Assembly (NCBI GenBank): GCA_902168115.1
Contig: CABHPB010000030.1
Span: 1-64,000 of the forward strand
DNA from: an uncultured Methylopila sp.
GTDB taxonomy: Bacteria; Pseudomonadota; Alphaproteobacteria; Rhizobiales; Methylopilaceae
Reading direction: 5' to 3'
Length of the DNA: 64,000 nt
How positions within the stretch are numbered: the first letter of the stretch is position 1; each line of letters starts with the position of its first letter. The position numbers and the translations under genes are program-made. Below the pieces are notes generated by a model that did not search any database, had not been told where the DNA came from, and worked only from the letters and a program-made list of their open reading frames with translations. Positions 55,067 to 63,961 of the stretch are shown here, one piece after another.

Positions 55067-56320
55067 TCAGGCCTTGTCGAGCCCGTATACCGAATGGAGC
55101 GTTCGGACGGCAAGTTCGGCGAAAGCAGTGTCGATCAGCACGGAGATCTTGATTTCGGACGTGGTGATCGCCCGGATGTTGACGCCGCGCTTGGCGAGAG
55201 CCTGGAACGCCTGGGCCGCGACGCCCGCGTGACTCCTCATGCCGATGCCGATCACGGAGACCTTGCAGGCGTCCGCTTCGGTGTTCAGCGCCTCGAACCC
55301 GATCTCCGCCTGCTTGGCGTTGAGGATCTCGATCGCGCGCGCCTGGTCGGAGGTCGGCAGGGTAAAGGTGATGTCCGTCGTCTTGCCGTCCTCGGAAATG
55401 TTCTGGACGATCATGTCGACGTTAATCGCCGCCTCAGCGAGCGGTCCGAACACCCCGGCGGCGACGCCCGGCCGGTCGGCCACGCGCCGGAGCGTGATCT
55501 GGGCCTCGTCCTTGGAATAGGCGATGCCGGTGACGACTTCACTTTCCACGATCTCGTCCTCGTCGCAGATGAGCGTTCCGATCGGCTGCCCGTCGGGACC
55601 TGTCTGAACCGCGTCCGGCGCGTCGAAGCTCGAGCGCACGAAGACGCGGACCTTGTGAACCATGGCCATCTCGACCGAGCGCACCTGCATGACCTTCGCG
55701 CCGAGCGACGCCATTTCCAGCATCTCCTCGAAGGCGATCTTGGTCAGGCGCTGCGCCTGCGGCACGATGCGCGGGTCGGTCGTATAGACGCCGTCGACGT
55801 CCGTGTAGATGTCGCAGCGGTCGGCCTTCACGGCGGCCGCGACAGCGACAGCGCTGGTGTCGGAGCCGCCGCGCCCGAGCGTCGCGATGCGGTTGTCCGG
55901 GCCGACGCCCTGGAAGCCCGCGATCACCGGGACCTGTCCGTCGGTCATCCGGGAGATCAGCGTCTGGCCGTCGATCTCGGCGATGCGCGCCGCGCCGTGC
56001 GCCGCGTCGGTCTTCAGCGGGATCTGCCACCCCTGGAACGAGCGCGCCGGCACGCCGGCCGCCTGCAGCGCGATCGCCAGCAGGCCGGACGTCACCTGTT
56101 CGCCCGATGCGACGATGGCGTCGTATTCGCGCGCGTCATGAATCGGCGAGGCCTCGCGCGTCCAGGCGACGAGCTGGTTGGTCGCGCCGGACATGGCGGA
56201 GACGACGACCGCGACCTCGTTGCCCGCGTCGACCTCGCGTTTGACATGGGCGGCGACGTTCTTGATGCGCTCGACGTTGGCGACGGAGGTTCCGCCGAAT
56301 TTCATTACGATACGGGACAT
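55067..56320 (-). CDS. lysC: aspartate kinase
   Basis: Aspartokinase makes aspartyl phosphate for the lysine, threonine and methionine families. The 417-residue protein has the kinase N-terminus MSRIVMKFGGTSVANVERIKN (KFGGTSV), VVVSAMSGATNQLV and the ATP-site FQGVGPDNRIATLGRGGSDTSAVAVAAAV, then two ACT domains (VTGIAYSKDEAQITLRRVADRPGVAAGVF and VSVIGIGMRSHAGVAAQAFQAL) that bind feedback inhibitor. The size fits the monofunctional class. DapF (12606-13478) uses its lysine-branch product. Divergent from ubiG with 125 bp between the starts. Confidence 0.96.
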   Translation of the reverse strand: MSRIVMKFGGTSVANVERIKNVAAHVKREVDAGNEVAVVVSAMSGATNQLVAWTREASPIHDAREYDAIVASGEQVTSGLLAIALQAAGVPARSFQGWQIPLKTDAAHGAARIAEIDGQTLISRMTDGQVPVIAGFQGVGPDNRIATLGRGGSDTSAVAVAAAVKADRCDIYTDVDGVYTTDPRIVPQAQRLTKIAFEEMLEMASLGAKVMQVRSVEMAMVHKVRVFVRSSFDAPDAVQTGPDGQPIGTLICDEDEIVESEVVTGIAYSKDEAQITLRRVADRPGVAAGVFGPLAEAAINVDMIVQNISEDGKTTDITFTLPTSDQARAIEILNAKQAEIGFEALNTEADACKVSVIGIGMRSHAGVAAQAFQALAKRGVNIRAITTSEIKISVLIDTAFAELAVRTLHSVYGLDKA

Positions 56321-56445
56321 AAGGCGCGAGCGATCGGAACGTCGGGATTGACGAAAGGTTGGTCCGGCCGGCGGGGCGCCGGTCGAAAAGGCGCGTATAG
56401 ATAGCCGCGCGGCGGACGCGGCACAACGGCTTCAGGAGGACGTCG

Positions 56446-57198
56446 ATGACGGGACGGACGGGCGGCGGGGCCGCAAGCCTCGACGCCGAGGAAATCAGGC
56501 GCTTCGACGCGCTGGCCGCGCGCTGGTGGGATCTCGACGGCCCGATGCGGCCGCTCCACCGCTTCAATCCGGCGCGCGTCACGATTTTCCGCGACGCCGC
56601 CTGCGCCCGGTTTTCGCGCGATGCGCAGGGCATGCGGCCGCTGTCCGGCCTGACGCTGCTCGACGTCGGATGCGGCGCAGGCGTGCTCGCCGAGTCGCTC
56701 GCGCGGCTCGGCGCCGAGGTGACAGGCGTCGACCCGGCGTCCGACCTGATCGAGGTCGCAAAGCGCCATGCCGAGGAGAGCGGGGTGGAGATCGACTATC
56801 GCGCCGGCGCGGCGGAGGACCTCGTCGCCGAGGGCGCGTCGTTCGACATCGTCGCCGCCTCCGAGGTCGTCGAGCATGTCGCGGACGTCGACGGTTTCGT
56901 GACGACGATCGGCAGGCTGGTGAAGCCCGGCGGGCTCGCGCTGTTCTCGACGATCAACCGGACGCTGATGGCGCATGCGCTGGTGATCGTCGGCGCCGAA
57001 TACATGCTGCGCTGGCTGCCGGTCGGCACCCATTCCTACGAGAAGTTCGTGACCCCGGCCGAACTGAGGCTCGCCGCCCGCGCGGCAGGGCTCGAGGTCG
57101 CCGACCAGCGCGGCATCCGCTTCGAGCCGCTGAAGAACGCCTGGGCGCCCTGCGAGGACATGTCGGTCAACTACGCCATGGCGGCCGCCAAGGGCTGA
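56446..57198 (+). CDS. ubiG: ubiquinone biosynthesis O-methyltransferase UbiG
   Basis: UbiG carries out two O-methylations of the ubiquinone ring. The 250-residue protein has the N-terminal EEIRRFDALAARWWDLDGPMRPLHRFNPAR typical of UbiG/Coq3, the SAM motif LLDVGCGAGVLAESLARLGAEVTGVD, and SEVVEHVADVDGFV and LFSTINRTLMAHAL. The ATG at 56446 has AGGAGG 8 bases upstream. Divergent from lysC, as is usual in Hyphomicrobiales. A hypothetical protein gene follows 28 bp later. Confidence 0.95.
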   Translation: MTGRTGGGAASLDAEEIRRFDALAARWWDLDGPMRPLHRFNPARVTIFRDAACARFSRDAQGMRPLSGLTLLDVGCGAGVLAESLARLGAEVTGVDPASDLIEVAKRHAEESGVEIDYRAGAAEDLVAEGASFDIVAASEVVEHVADVDGFVTTIGRLVKPGGLALFSTINRTLMAHALVIVGAEYMLRWLPVGTHSYEKFVTPAELRLAARAAGLEVADQRGIRFEPLKNAWAPCEDMSVNYAMAAAKG

Positions 57199-57226
57199 GC
57201 CGGCGCGACGCGCGGAGATCCGGGAC

Positions 57227-58153
57227 ATGGCGTCTTTCCTGAAGGGACTGTTCGGCGGGGGAGATCGCCGGGCGGCCGCGGCGGACCATGCGGCCGTGCT
57301 GGCGCGCGCCCGCAGTGAGCTCGAACTGAAGACGGGCTTTGCGGACCGGATGTGGAAGATCGGTTCGGCCGCCTGGTCGGTCGACCTTGACGCAGGGACC
57401 ATCGCCTTCGACGCGCCTGACGGCGTGCGAGGCTCCGCCCCCGTCCAGGTCGTCGGAACGCTCGACACGAGCGCCGGAACCTGGATGTGGGGCTGGGACC
57501 ATCCGTCCGTGCCCGACGGCTCCGCGCGCGACGCGGCTATGGTGCGGGACTACGGCGCGGCGCGCGGGCTTACCGAGATGACGACCCGCGTCATCCGCTG
57601 CGACGAGGCCAAGGCCTGGGAGTTCACGGCGCTTGCGACCCATCTGTCGAACGCGCAGGGCGCCTATCGCGGGCCGACGGGGGCGACCCTTGTCTTCATG
57701 ACCTTCGGAACGGTGACGCTGTCGAAGCCCGCCGCCCAGGCGGCGCCGGCCCGCGCGGAGAAGGATTTCGGCGTGGGGCTCGAGCCGGTCGACTCGCCCG
57801 ACGTGCTCGCCCATGCGCAAGGCTACTGCGCCGAAATCGCCGCGATCGAGCGCGCATATTGCGCCCTCCCGAAGGACGAGCAGACCCGGCGGTTCAGAGA
57901 GGCGATCGACGCCCAGCAGCCGGTCTATGAGCGCTATTGGCGCCGGGACGACGACTACTGGCGACCGAGCTCGGTCTCATGTCCGTCCGAGCACGAGCCC
58001 GACGTCAACAGCGACTGGCGCGTCTTCTCGAACGGTCCGGAGCGCTATCGCGTGACCTACGTCCACGACGTCGCAGGGACGCTGAAGAGCCCCCGCGCCT
58101 TCGACGTCGTGCGATTTCCCGACGGCCTCAGGATCGTCGACAGCCTGTTCTGA
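57227..58153 (+). CDS. hypothetical protein, DUF6882-like
   Basis: The 308-residue soluble protein starts MASFLKGLFGGGDRRAAAAD. The first part has WKIGSAAWSVDLDAGTIAFDAP, AGTWMWGWDHPSVPDGSARDAAMVRDYGAA, KAWEFTALATHLSNAQGAYRGPTGATLVFMTFG, the pattern of proteins annotated as DUF6882 (from memory). A second part (about 190-308) has FREAIDAQQPVYERYW and SDWRVFSNGPERYRVTYVHDV. The function is unknown. It follows ubiG closely and has a strong terminator after it. Confidence 0.75.
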   Translation: MASFLKGLFGGGDRRAAAADHAAVLARARSELELKTGFADRMWKIGSAAWSVDLDAGTIAFDAPDGVRGSAPVQVVGTLDTSAGTWMWGWDHPSVPDGSARDAAMVRDYGAARGLTEMTTRVIRCDEAKAWEFTALATHLSNAQGAYRGPTGATLVFMTFGTVTLSKPAAQAAPARAEKDFGVGLEPVDSPDVLAHAQGYCAEIAAIERAYCALPKDEQTRRFREAIDAQQPVYERYWRRDDDYWRPSSVSCPSEHEPDVNSDWRVFSNGPERYRVTYVHDVAGTLKSPRAFDVVRFPDGLRIVDSLF

Positions 58154-58167
58154 ACGCGCGAACGAAA

Positions 58168-58197
58168 ATGGCCGCCGGAGGTTCGTCCGGCGGCCAT
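58168..58197. terminator. bidirectional terminator between the DUF6882-like gene and rpmF
   Basis: A perfect 12-bp stem (58168-58179 with 58186-58197) with a 6-base loop. A-runs precede the left arm and follow near the right arm, so it may act for the rightward gene and for rpmF on the minus strand. Confidence 0.85.
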
Positions 58198-58221
58198 CAT
58201 AAAACTCTCAGGCGCGAAGGA

Positions 58222-58407
58222 TCAGGCTTCGGCCTTCGGCGTCAGGATCTGACGGCCGCGATACATGCCGGTCTTCAGGTCGAGGTGATGCGGGCGGCGC
58301 AGCTCGCCGGAATCCTTGTCCTCGACATAGGTCGGCGACTTGAGCGCGTCGGCGGAACGGCGCATGCCGCGCTTCGAGGGCGAGGTCTTTCGCTTCGGAA
58401 CGGCCAT
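58222..58407 (-). CDS. rpmF: 50S ribosomal protein L32
   Basis: L32 begins [20 protein letters not shown] as in all alphaproteobacteria and ends [12 protein letters not shown]. The 61-residue length is standard; the zinc-finger cysteines seen in some bacteria are absent, as is normal for this class. Its usual partner mtgA lies 180 bp upstream in the same direction. Position supports co-expression with peptidoglycan synthesis only by neighbourhood. Confidence 0.97.
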   Translation of the reverse strand: MAVPKRKTSPSKRGMRRSADALKSPTYVEDKDSGELRRPHHLDLKTGMYRGRQILTPKAEA

Positions 58408-58587
58408 TGGAAAAGTCTCCGTCTCTTGACGTTTTGGGGCGCGAGGCGAGACGGTCGGTCAGGCGCCGGCGCGAAACATTTCGGGCGGAGCCTTTTCAGG
58501 CCCCGCCGCGTCGGCCGGGCTTATAGCCGCATCCGTCCACGAAATCCAGCGCCAAGACGCAACGCCGTCACATACGGCGCGCGCGGC

Positions 58588-59340
58588 TCACTTGAGGCAG
58601 TCGGCGAGCGATCCGACCGCGCGCGCGCGGCTCGCGACGATCGCGGCGTGGGCGCGCATCCGGGCGCTCGGTCGCCGCGGGTCGCGCAGGATCGGGTTCG
58701 GCAGCGCGGCCGCCATCAGCGCCGCCTGCTGAGCCGACAGCTTGCCCGCGCCGCGTCCGAAGGCGCGCTTGGCGCCAGCCTCCGCGCCGAAAGTCCCGTT
58801 GGGGCCCCATTCGGCGATGTTGAGATAGACCTCCATGACCCGCCGCTTCGACCAGACGAGGTCGATCCAGTGGGCGAGCGCGATCTCGAGCGGCTTGCGG
58901 ACATAGGCGCCGCCCTGCCAGAGGAAGAGGTTCTTGGCGACCTGCATGGTGATGGTCGAGGCGCCGCGGCCCGGTCCCTTGTCACCGCCTTCGCGCATCA
59001 CCGTACGAAGGGCTCCCCAGTCGACGCCGTGATGGCTGCAGAAGCGCGCGTCCTCGGAGGTCAGGACCGCGCGCGGCAGGGCCGGCGACATCGCGTCCAG
59101 CGAGGTCCAGGTCCTGTTCACCGGCCGCAAGGTGACGGCGCGGGCGAGCATCAGCGTCGAATCCGGCGGGACGACCGCGTAGAGCGGCGTCAGGACGATC
59201 GGCGCAAGGACCAGCGCGAGCAGGCCGAAGAGACCATATCTCAGCAGCGGGAGACGCCGGCCCAACCCGCCCCGCCCGAGCGCCGGCCGCGCCGAAGGCG
59301 ATCGCCCCGAGACGTAAGACCTGCGCACCGGAGCCGCCAT
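58588..59340 (-). CDS. mtgA: monofunctional biosynthetic peptidoglycan transglycosylase
   Basis: MtgA polymerises lipid II into glycan strands. The 250-residue protein has a cytosolic basic head, one membrane helix (about 32-54, LLRYGLFGLLALVLAPIVL), and the GT51 domain with the catalytic Glu in LTSEDARFCSHHGVDWGALRTV, the GASTITMQVAKNLFLW motif, and RRVMEVYLNIAEWGPNGTFGAEAGAKRAFG. The start at 59340 follows MAAPVRRSYV. It precedes rpmF in the same direction, the common order in Hyphomicrobiales. Confidence 0.94.
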   Translation of the reverse strand: MAAPVRRSYVSGRSPSARPALGRGGLGRRLPLLRYGLFGLLALVLAPIVLTPLYAVVPPDSTLMLARAVTLRPVNRTWTSLDAMSPALPRAVLTSEDARFCSHHGVDWGALRTVMREGGDKGPGRGASTITMQVAKNLFLWQGGAYVRKPLEIALAHWIDLVWSKRRVMEVYLNIAEWGPNGTFGAEAGAKRAFGRGAGKLSAQQAALMAAALPNPILRDPRRPSARMRAHAAIVASRARAVGSLADCLK

Positions 59341-59486
59341 CGATCCTCGAACCGCAAGGGACCGAGGATCGGGCCCGTGAGTGACGCAACTGTCTTAGCA
59401 GAGCCTTCGCCCTGCCGGGAGCGACGCTTGACGGCGCCAGATCCATCGGGCACGGCCTCGCGGTCGACAGGGACCGAAAAACCGTC

Positions 59487-60416
59487 ATGCAGCCCGCAGC
59501 TTTCGAAGCCCATCTCGCAAAGGTCGCGGACGCGGTCGAGGCCGCGCTCTCGGCCCTCCTCGGCGACGCGCCGGCGCCCGGCGAGACCGCGCGGCCGGAC
59601 CGGCTGCTGGCCGCCATGCGGCACGCCGCGCTCGGCGGCGGCAAGCGGCTGCGGCCGGCTCTGACCCTGGCCGTCGCGGAGTTGTTCGGCGCTGACGGCG
59701 AAGGCGCGCTCCGGGCCGGTCTGGCGCTCGAATGCGTCCACGCCTACAGCCTCGTCCACGACGATCTGCCTTCGATGGACGACGACGACCTGCGGCGCGG
59801 CCGGCCGACCGTCCACCGCGCCTTCGACGACGCCACCGCGATCCTCGCCGGCGACGCGCTCCAGAGCCTCGCCTTCGACATCCTCTCCGATCCGCGCACC
59901 CACCCCGACGGCGCGGTGCGCGCCGAGCTCGTCCTGACGCTCGCACGGGCCGCCGGCCTCGGCGGGATGGTCGGCGGCCAGATGTTCGACCTCGCGGCGG
60001 AAGGGCGGTTCGCGGACGGTCGCCCGCTCGCGCTCGCCGAGACGGAGATCCTCAAGCTCCAGGCGATGAAGACCGGAGCGCTGATCGAGGCCGCCGCCAC
60101 GATGGGAGCCATTCTCGGAGGCGCCGGCGCCGAGGCGCGCGCCGCAATCTCGACCTACGCCCGCGCGGTCGGCGCCGCCTTCCAGGTCGCCGACGACCTG
60201 CTCGACGCCGAGGGCGAAAGCGCCGCCGTCGGCAAGGCCACGGGCAAGGACGCCGCCGCCGGCAAGGCGACGCTGGTCGGCCTGCTCGGCGTCGCGGGGG
60301 CGCGGGCGCGGCTCGACCGGCTCACCGCGGACGCGCTTGAGGCCGTCGCTCCCTTCGGCGCCCGCGCGGACCTGCTGCGCGCCGCGGCCGGTTTCGTGGC
60401 CGTCCGCAAGAGCTGA
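59487..60416 (+). CDS. ispA: short-chain polyprenyl diphosphate synthase (farnesyl/geranyl diphosphate synthase)
   Basis: Builds C10-C15 isoprenoid diphosphates from IPP and DMAPP. The 309-residue protein has the first aspartate-rich motif in YSLVHDDLPSMDDDDLRRGRPT and the second in AFQVADDLLDAEGE, with GGKRLRPALTLAVAELFGADG and AATMGAILGGAGAEARAAI. The residue pair before the first motif (Y-S-L-V at positions -5 to -4) is compatible with farnesyl or geranyl products; the exact chain length cannot be read with certainty. Divergent from mtgA. A palindrome follows before the next gene. Confidence 0.92.
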   Translation: MQPAAFEAHLAKVADAVEAALSALLGDAPAPGETARPDRLLAAMRHAALGGGKRLRPALTLAVAELFGADGEGALRAGLALECVHAYSLVHDDLPSMDDDDLRRGRPTVHRAFDDATAILAGDALQSLAFDILSDPRTHPDGAVRAELVLTLARAAGLGGMVGGQMFDLAAEGRFADGRPLALAETEILKLQAMKTGALIEAAATMGAILGGAGAEARAAISTYARAVGAAFQVADDLLDAEGESAAVGKATGKDAAAGKATLVGLLGVAGARARLDRLTADALEAVAPFGARADLLRAAAGFVAVRKS

Positions 60417-60452
60417 TTGCGAGCCGAGGGCTGACTTAGGGCGGCGAGCCGT

Positions 60453-60477
60453 CGTAAGTCTTGCCCCAAGACTTACG
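60453..60477. promoter_or_regulatory. 11-bp inverted repeat, possible operator, between ispA and a flavin reductase gene
   Basis: CGTAAGTCTTG (60453-60463) and its complement (60467-60477) are separated by 3 bases. It is followed by GACTTGCGTCC at 60487, a direct variant of GACTTACGTCC. No T-run follows, so an operator is likelier than a terminator. It precedes the flavin reductase start at 60534 by 56 bases. Confidence 0.55.
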
Positions 60478-60533
60478 TCCCCAAAGGACTTGCGTCCGAT
60501 CCCCCCGCCACCCGACGACAGCCGCGAAGAGAC

Positions 60534-61115
60534 ATGGCCGCCTCGAAGATCATCGTGTTCGCCGGCTCGATCCGTTCCGGATCGGTCAACGAAAAGCTCG
60601 CCGCCGCAGCCGCGGACGCCCTGAGGCGCGCGGGCGCGCAGGTCACCCACGTCTCGCTCAGGGACTACGAGCTGCCGCTCTACAACGGCGATCTGCAGGC
60701 GCGCGAGGGCGTTCCCGCCGCCGCGCGCAGGCTCGTCGAGCTGTTCTTCGAGCACCAGGGCGTGTTCGTCGCGAGCCCGGAATACAATGCGAGCTTCGCC
60801 CCCCTGCTCAAGAACACGTTCGACTGGATGTCGCGGATCAACGTCGAGGGGCGCCCGCCGCTGCCCGCCTTCAAGGACCGCGTCTTCGCCCTCGGGGCCG
60901 TCTCGGGCGGGGCCATGGGCGGCTATCGCGGCCTCACGCAGCTGCGCACGATGATGGAGCTCGGACTCGGCGCGCTGGTGCTGCCCGACATGGTCGCGGT
61001 CGGCGGGGCGGCGACCGCGTTCGGCGAGGACGGCGGCCTGACCAACGAGCGGACCCGCGACTTCCTGGACGTCGTCGTCAAGAAACTGATCGACGCCGCG
61101 GAGCGCCTGTCGTGA
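60534..61115 (+). CDS. NADPH-dependent FMN reductase (second one in window)
   Basis: The 193-residue flavodoxin-fold protein has the phosphate-binding loop [13 protein letters not shown], the ring-contacting motif [22 protein letters not shown], and the [26 protein letters not shown] segment. Its family includes chromate reductases and azoreductase-like enzymes. It overlaps or abuts the pyrF start region by a GTGA junction (61112-61115). Its own inverted repeat upstream suggests separate control from ispA. It differs from the enzyme at 14035 in the loop sequence, and the two are only distant relatives. Confidence 0.9.
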   Translation: MAASKIIVFAGSIRSGSVNEKLAAAAADALRRAGAQVTHVSLRDYELPLYNGDLQAREGVPAAARRLVELFFEHQGVFVASPEYNASFAPLLKNTFDWMSRINVEGRPPLPAFKDRVFALGAVSGGAMGGYRGLTQLRTMMELGLGALVLPDMVAVGGAATAFGEDGGLTNERTRDFLDVVVKKLIDAAERLS

Positions 61116-61123
61116 GCGCGGCC

Positions 61124-61822
61124 ATGGACCCGCGCGACCGCCTGATCGTCGGGCTCGACGTCGCCAGCCTCGACGAGGCCGAGGCGATCGTCGCGCGTCT
61201 CGGCGACAGCGTGACCTTCTACAAGATCGGCTTCGAGCTCGCGGTCGCCGGCGGCCTCATCCTCGCCGAGCGCCTCGCGCGCTCCGGCAAGCAGGTCTTC
61301 GTCGACCTGAAGCTCCACGACATCGGCCAGACCGTCGAGAAGGCGACCCGCCAGATCGCCCGGATCGGCGCGAGCCTCATGACGGTCCACGCCTATCCGC
61401 AGACGATGCGCGCGGCCGCGGCAGGGCGCGGCGACAGCGGCCTCAAGGTGCTCGCGGTGACGGTGCTGACCTCGTGGGACGCATCGGACGTCACGGCGGC
61501 CGGCTTCACCGACACGCCAGAACAGCTGGTCGCGCGGCGCGTCGGGCACGCCCGGGAGGCCGGCGTCGACGGCGTGATCTGCGCGCCGACCGATCTGCCC
61601 GCGGTCCGTCGTCTCGCCCCCTCGCCGTTCCTCGCCGTCACCCCGGGCGTCAGGCCCGCCGGCGCCGCCGCCGGAGACCAGAAACGCATTGCGACCCCGG
61701 GCGACGCCATCCGGGCCGGCGCCGACCGTCTGGTGGTCTCCCGGCCCGTGCTCGCGGCGCCGGATCCGAAAGCGGCCGCGGACGCGATCGTCGAGGAGAT
61801 CGCCGCGGCGGCCGCGGAATGA
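61124..61822 (+). CDS. pyrF: orotidine-5'-phosphate decarboxylase
   Basis: Last step of UMP synthesis. The 232-residue protein starts [19 protein letters not shown] and has the catalytic Lys-Asp array in [17 protein letters not shown], the phosphate-binding TPGVRPAG and the [20 protein letters not shown] end. The ATG at 61124 or the GTG at 61112 (overlapping the reductase stop) are both possible; the difference is four residues. It is translationally linked to the flavin reductase gene. Secure by motif and length. Confidence 0.94.
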   Translation: MDPRDRLIVGLDVASLDEAEAIVARLGDSVTFYKIGFELAVAGGLILAERLARSGKQVFVDLKLHDIGQTVEKATRQIARIGASLMTVHAYPQTMRAAAAGRGDSGLKVLAVTVLTSWDASDVTAAGFTDTPEQLVARRVGHAREAGVDGVICAPTDLPAVRRLAPSPFLAVTPGVRPAGAAAGDQKRIATPGDAIRAGADRLVVSRPVLAAPDPKAAADAIVEEIAAAAAE

Positions 61823-61979
61823 AGATCACGTAAGTTATTCCAAGAACGGGTTTTTCCGCTGCGGGCTGAGGAGCGGAGGCAACACGCTCTCGCCAATTGG
61901 TATGATTCTGGCTGCAAACCATAGGATGTGTTGAGAAGCCGCTTGCGCGGCGTCGCCGCTTCGCGCACTACAATGTTGC

Positions 61980-61999
61980 TGTACGGGTTAACCCGTACA
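61980..61999 (+). promoter_or_regulatory. 20-bp perfect palindrome ahead of a FixJ-type regulator gene
   Basis: TGTACGGGTTAACCCGTACA is perfectly symmetrical and lies 30 bases before the regulator's start. Its placement next to the gene suggests an operator, perhaps for the regulator itself or another LuxR-type protein. It also contains a TTAACC word. Confidence 0.7.
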
Positions 62000-62029
62000 A
62001 TAGCTCCGGTACCCGCGTGGGGGCGCGAG

Positions 62030-62665
62030 ATGTCGATGGGGCATGAGCGTATCCGGGTTGTTTGCGTCGTCGACGACGATGAGGTCATTCGCGACCTGCT
62101 GACGGCTGTATTCGATTCCGACGGCTTCCTCGTCCGCGCCTTCGAGAGCGGCGACGACTTCCTCGCGCACGGCTTCGACGCCCAGCCTGTCTGTATCCTG
62201 CTGGACGTCCTGATGCCGGGCCGTTCGGGTCTCGACGTCCTCAAGACGCTGAACGCGCGCGGCGGCACCGCTCCCGTGATCATGATCTCGGGCTCCGCGG
62301 ACATCCCGATGGCGGTCGACGCCATCCGCCACGGCGCGCTCGACTTCTTCGAGAAGCCGTTCGATCCGGAGACCATCGTCGACCGCGTCAAGGCAGCCCT
62401 CGACGCGAGCGCGACCCGCGCCAGCGCCGGCGAGCGCATCGAGGATGACGTCGACGACATTCCCGGCGCCCATTCGCTGACGCCGCGCGAGCGGGAGGTG
62501 CTCGGGCTCATCTCGGGCGGACAGTCCAACAAGGAGGCCGGCCGGCTCCTCGGGATCAGCCCGCGGACGATCGAGGTCCATCGCGCCCGCATCATGGAGA
62601 AGCTCGGCGCCAAGAACGCCGCCGACCTCGTCCGCATCGTCATGAGCGCCACCGACGGCCGCTGA
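62030..62665 (+). CDS. FixJ/NarL-type response regulator
   Basis: The 211-residue protein has a receiver domain with Asp15-Asp16-Asp17 (VCVVDDDEVI), the phosphorylated Asp59 in ILLDVLMPGRSG, ISGSADIPMAVDAI and the Lys in FFEKPFDP, and a C-terminal LuxR helix-turn-helix (LTPREREVLGLISGGQSNKEAGRLLGISPRTIEVHRARIMEKL). No sensor kinase adjoins. In methylotrophic Methylobacterium, MxaB is a FixJ-type regulator of methanol oxidation; this gene could be its counterpart, but I cannot show that. The ATG at 62030 follows GGGGG; a second ATG sits two codons later. Confidence 0.88.
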   Translation: MSMGHERIRVVCVVDDDEVIRDLLTAVFDSDGFLVRAFESGDDFLAHGFDAQPVCILLDVLMPGRSGLDVLKTLNARGGTAPVIMISGSADIPMAVDAIRHGALDFFEKPFDPETIVDRVKAALDASATRASAGERIEDDVDDIPGAHSLTPREREVLGLISGGQSNKEAGRLLGISPRTIEVHRARIMEKLGAKNAADLVRIVMSATDGR

Positions 62666-62722
62666 TCGCCGCTTGACGCCGACGCCCGCGAGGTCGATCC
62701 CGTCGGCCGACCGGAGGGCGCC

Positions 62723-63334
62723 ATGTCGGCCATCACATCGATCGAGCAACTGGACGCGATCTACGGCGCCCCGCAGGAGGCGTCGCTCGTCAAGGTGACG
62801 GACCACGTCACAGACGAGTACCGCGCCATCATCGAAGCCTCGCCCTTCGCGGCGCTCGCGACCGTCGGGCCGGATGGCCTCGACTGCTCGCCGCGCGGCG
62901 ACGAGCCCGGCTTCGTGCGCGTGCTCGGTCCCGGCGCGCTCGCCATGCCGGACCGCCACGGCAACAACCGGATCGACTCGCTGCGCAACATCGTCAGCGA
63001 CCCGCGCGTCGCGCTGCTGTTCCTTGTCCCCGGCCTCGGCATGACGCTGAGGGTCAACGGGCGTGCGACGCTCTCGATCGATCCCGACCTGCTCGCCTCT
63101 TTCGCCGTCGGGGGCAAGGCGCCGCGCAGCGTCATGATGATCGCCGTCGATGAGGTCTATTTCCAGTGCGCCCGCGCGATCATCCGTTCGCGGCTCTGGG
63201 ATCCGTCGCGCCACGTCGATCCCGCGACGCTGCCGACGCCGGGCAGGATGCTCGCCGCCATCTCGGAAGGGCGGGTCGGAGGCGAGACCTACGATCGGGA
63301 GTGGCCGAAGCGGGCGGCGCACACGCTCTGGTGA
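62723..63334 (+). CDS. FMN-dependent PPOX-type flavoprotein (pyridoxamine 5'-phosphate oxidase family)
   Basis: The 203-residue protein has the split-barrel fold of the PNPOx-like family: ITSIEQLDAIYGAPQEASLVKVTDHVTDEYRAIIEASPFAALATVGPDGLDCSPRGDEPGFVRVLG, RHGNNRIDSLRNIVSDPRVALLFLVPG and YFQCARAIIRSRLWDP. The pattern is that of the MSMEG_1061-type family (from memory). Substrate and cofactor use are unproven; it may use FMN or F420. No partner gene is apparent. It follows the response regulator by 57 bp in the same direction. Confidence 0.88.
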   Translation: MSAITSIEQLDAIYGAPQEASLVKVTDHVTDEYRAIIEASPFAALATVGPDGLDCSPRGDEPGFVRVLGPGALAMPDRHGNNRIDSLRNIVSDPRVALLFLVPGLGMTLRVNGRATLSIDPDLLASFAVGGKAPRSVMMIAVDEVYFQCARAIIRSRLWDPSRHVDPATLPTPGRMLAAISEGRVGGETYDREWPKRAAHTLW

Positions 63335-63426
63335 TGGACGTCCCGCAGATTCGATCGGTTTTGAGGGCGGGTTCTTAACGCTGCGGCCGGTATGTGTCGG
63401 GGCGGTATCTCGCTCCAGGCCACGCC

Positions 63427-63957
63427 ATGTCGCTCGTCAAGGACTTCACCGATCTCGCCCTCGCCGACCCGGCGCCGGCCGAACCCGCGCCGAGCCATCC
63501 GGTATTCCTGACGGCGCCGCTTGCCTCGATCGTCCTCGACCCCGCCCCGATCGAACCGACCTGGGTGATCGCGGGCCAGCCGCTGGCGCGCGCAAAGCTG
63601 CATTCGACCAGCGCGGACGCCTTCTCCTCGACCACGATCTGGGACTGCACGGCCGGCGCCTTCCGCTGGCACTTCGTGTGGGACGAGACCGTCCACATCA
63701 TCGAGGGCGCGGTGACGGTGACCGACGAGACCGGCAAGGTCACAAAGCTCTCGGCCGGCGACGTCGCCTATTTCGCGGCGGGCAGCTGGGCGACCTGGGA
63801 GATCTCCTCCTACGTCAAGAAGATCGCCTTCTGCCGCCGCGCCTTCCCTGCCCCCATGGTGACGGCGCTTAGCCTCAAGGCGCGGCTGGCGAGCCTGCTG
63901 CGCGGAACGCGGCCCGCCCCGTCCGGCGCGGGCCTCGCCGCAGCCAGCAGCGCCTGA
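63427..63957 (+). CDS. cupin-domain protein
   Basis: The 176-residue protein has a conserved cupin barrel. Residues about 55-145 contain SSTTIWDCTAGAFRWHFVWDETVHIIEGAVTVTDETG, LSAGDVAYFAAGSWATWEISSYVKKIAF and KARLASLLRG. The layout fits the cupin_3 group of (S)-ureidoglycine aminohydrolase-like proteins, but the usual metal ligands are not all clear, so enzymatic activity is unsure. It starts MSLVKDFTDLALAD at 63427; upstream codons do not look conserved. Ends 5 bp before the stop of a leftward gene. Confidence 0.82.
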   Translation: MSLVKDFTDLALADPAPAEPAPSHPVFLTAPLASIVLDPAPIEPTWVIAGQPLARAKLHSTSADAFSSTTIWDCTAGAFRWHFVWDETVHIIEGAVTVTDETGKVTKLSAGDVAYFAAGSWATWEISSYVKKIAFCRRAFPAPMVTALSLKARLASLLRGTRPAPSGAGLAAASSA

Positions 63958-63961
63958 CCTC

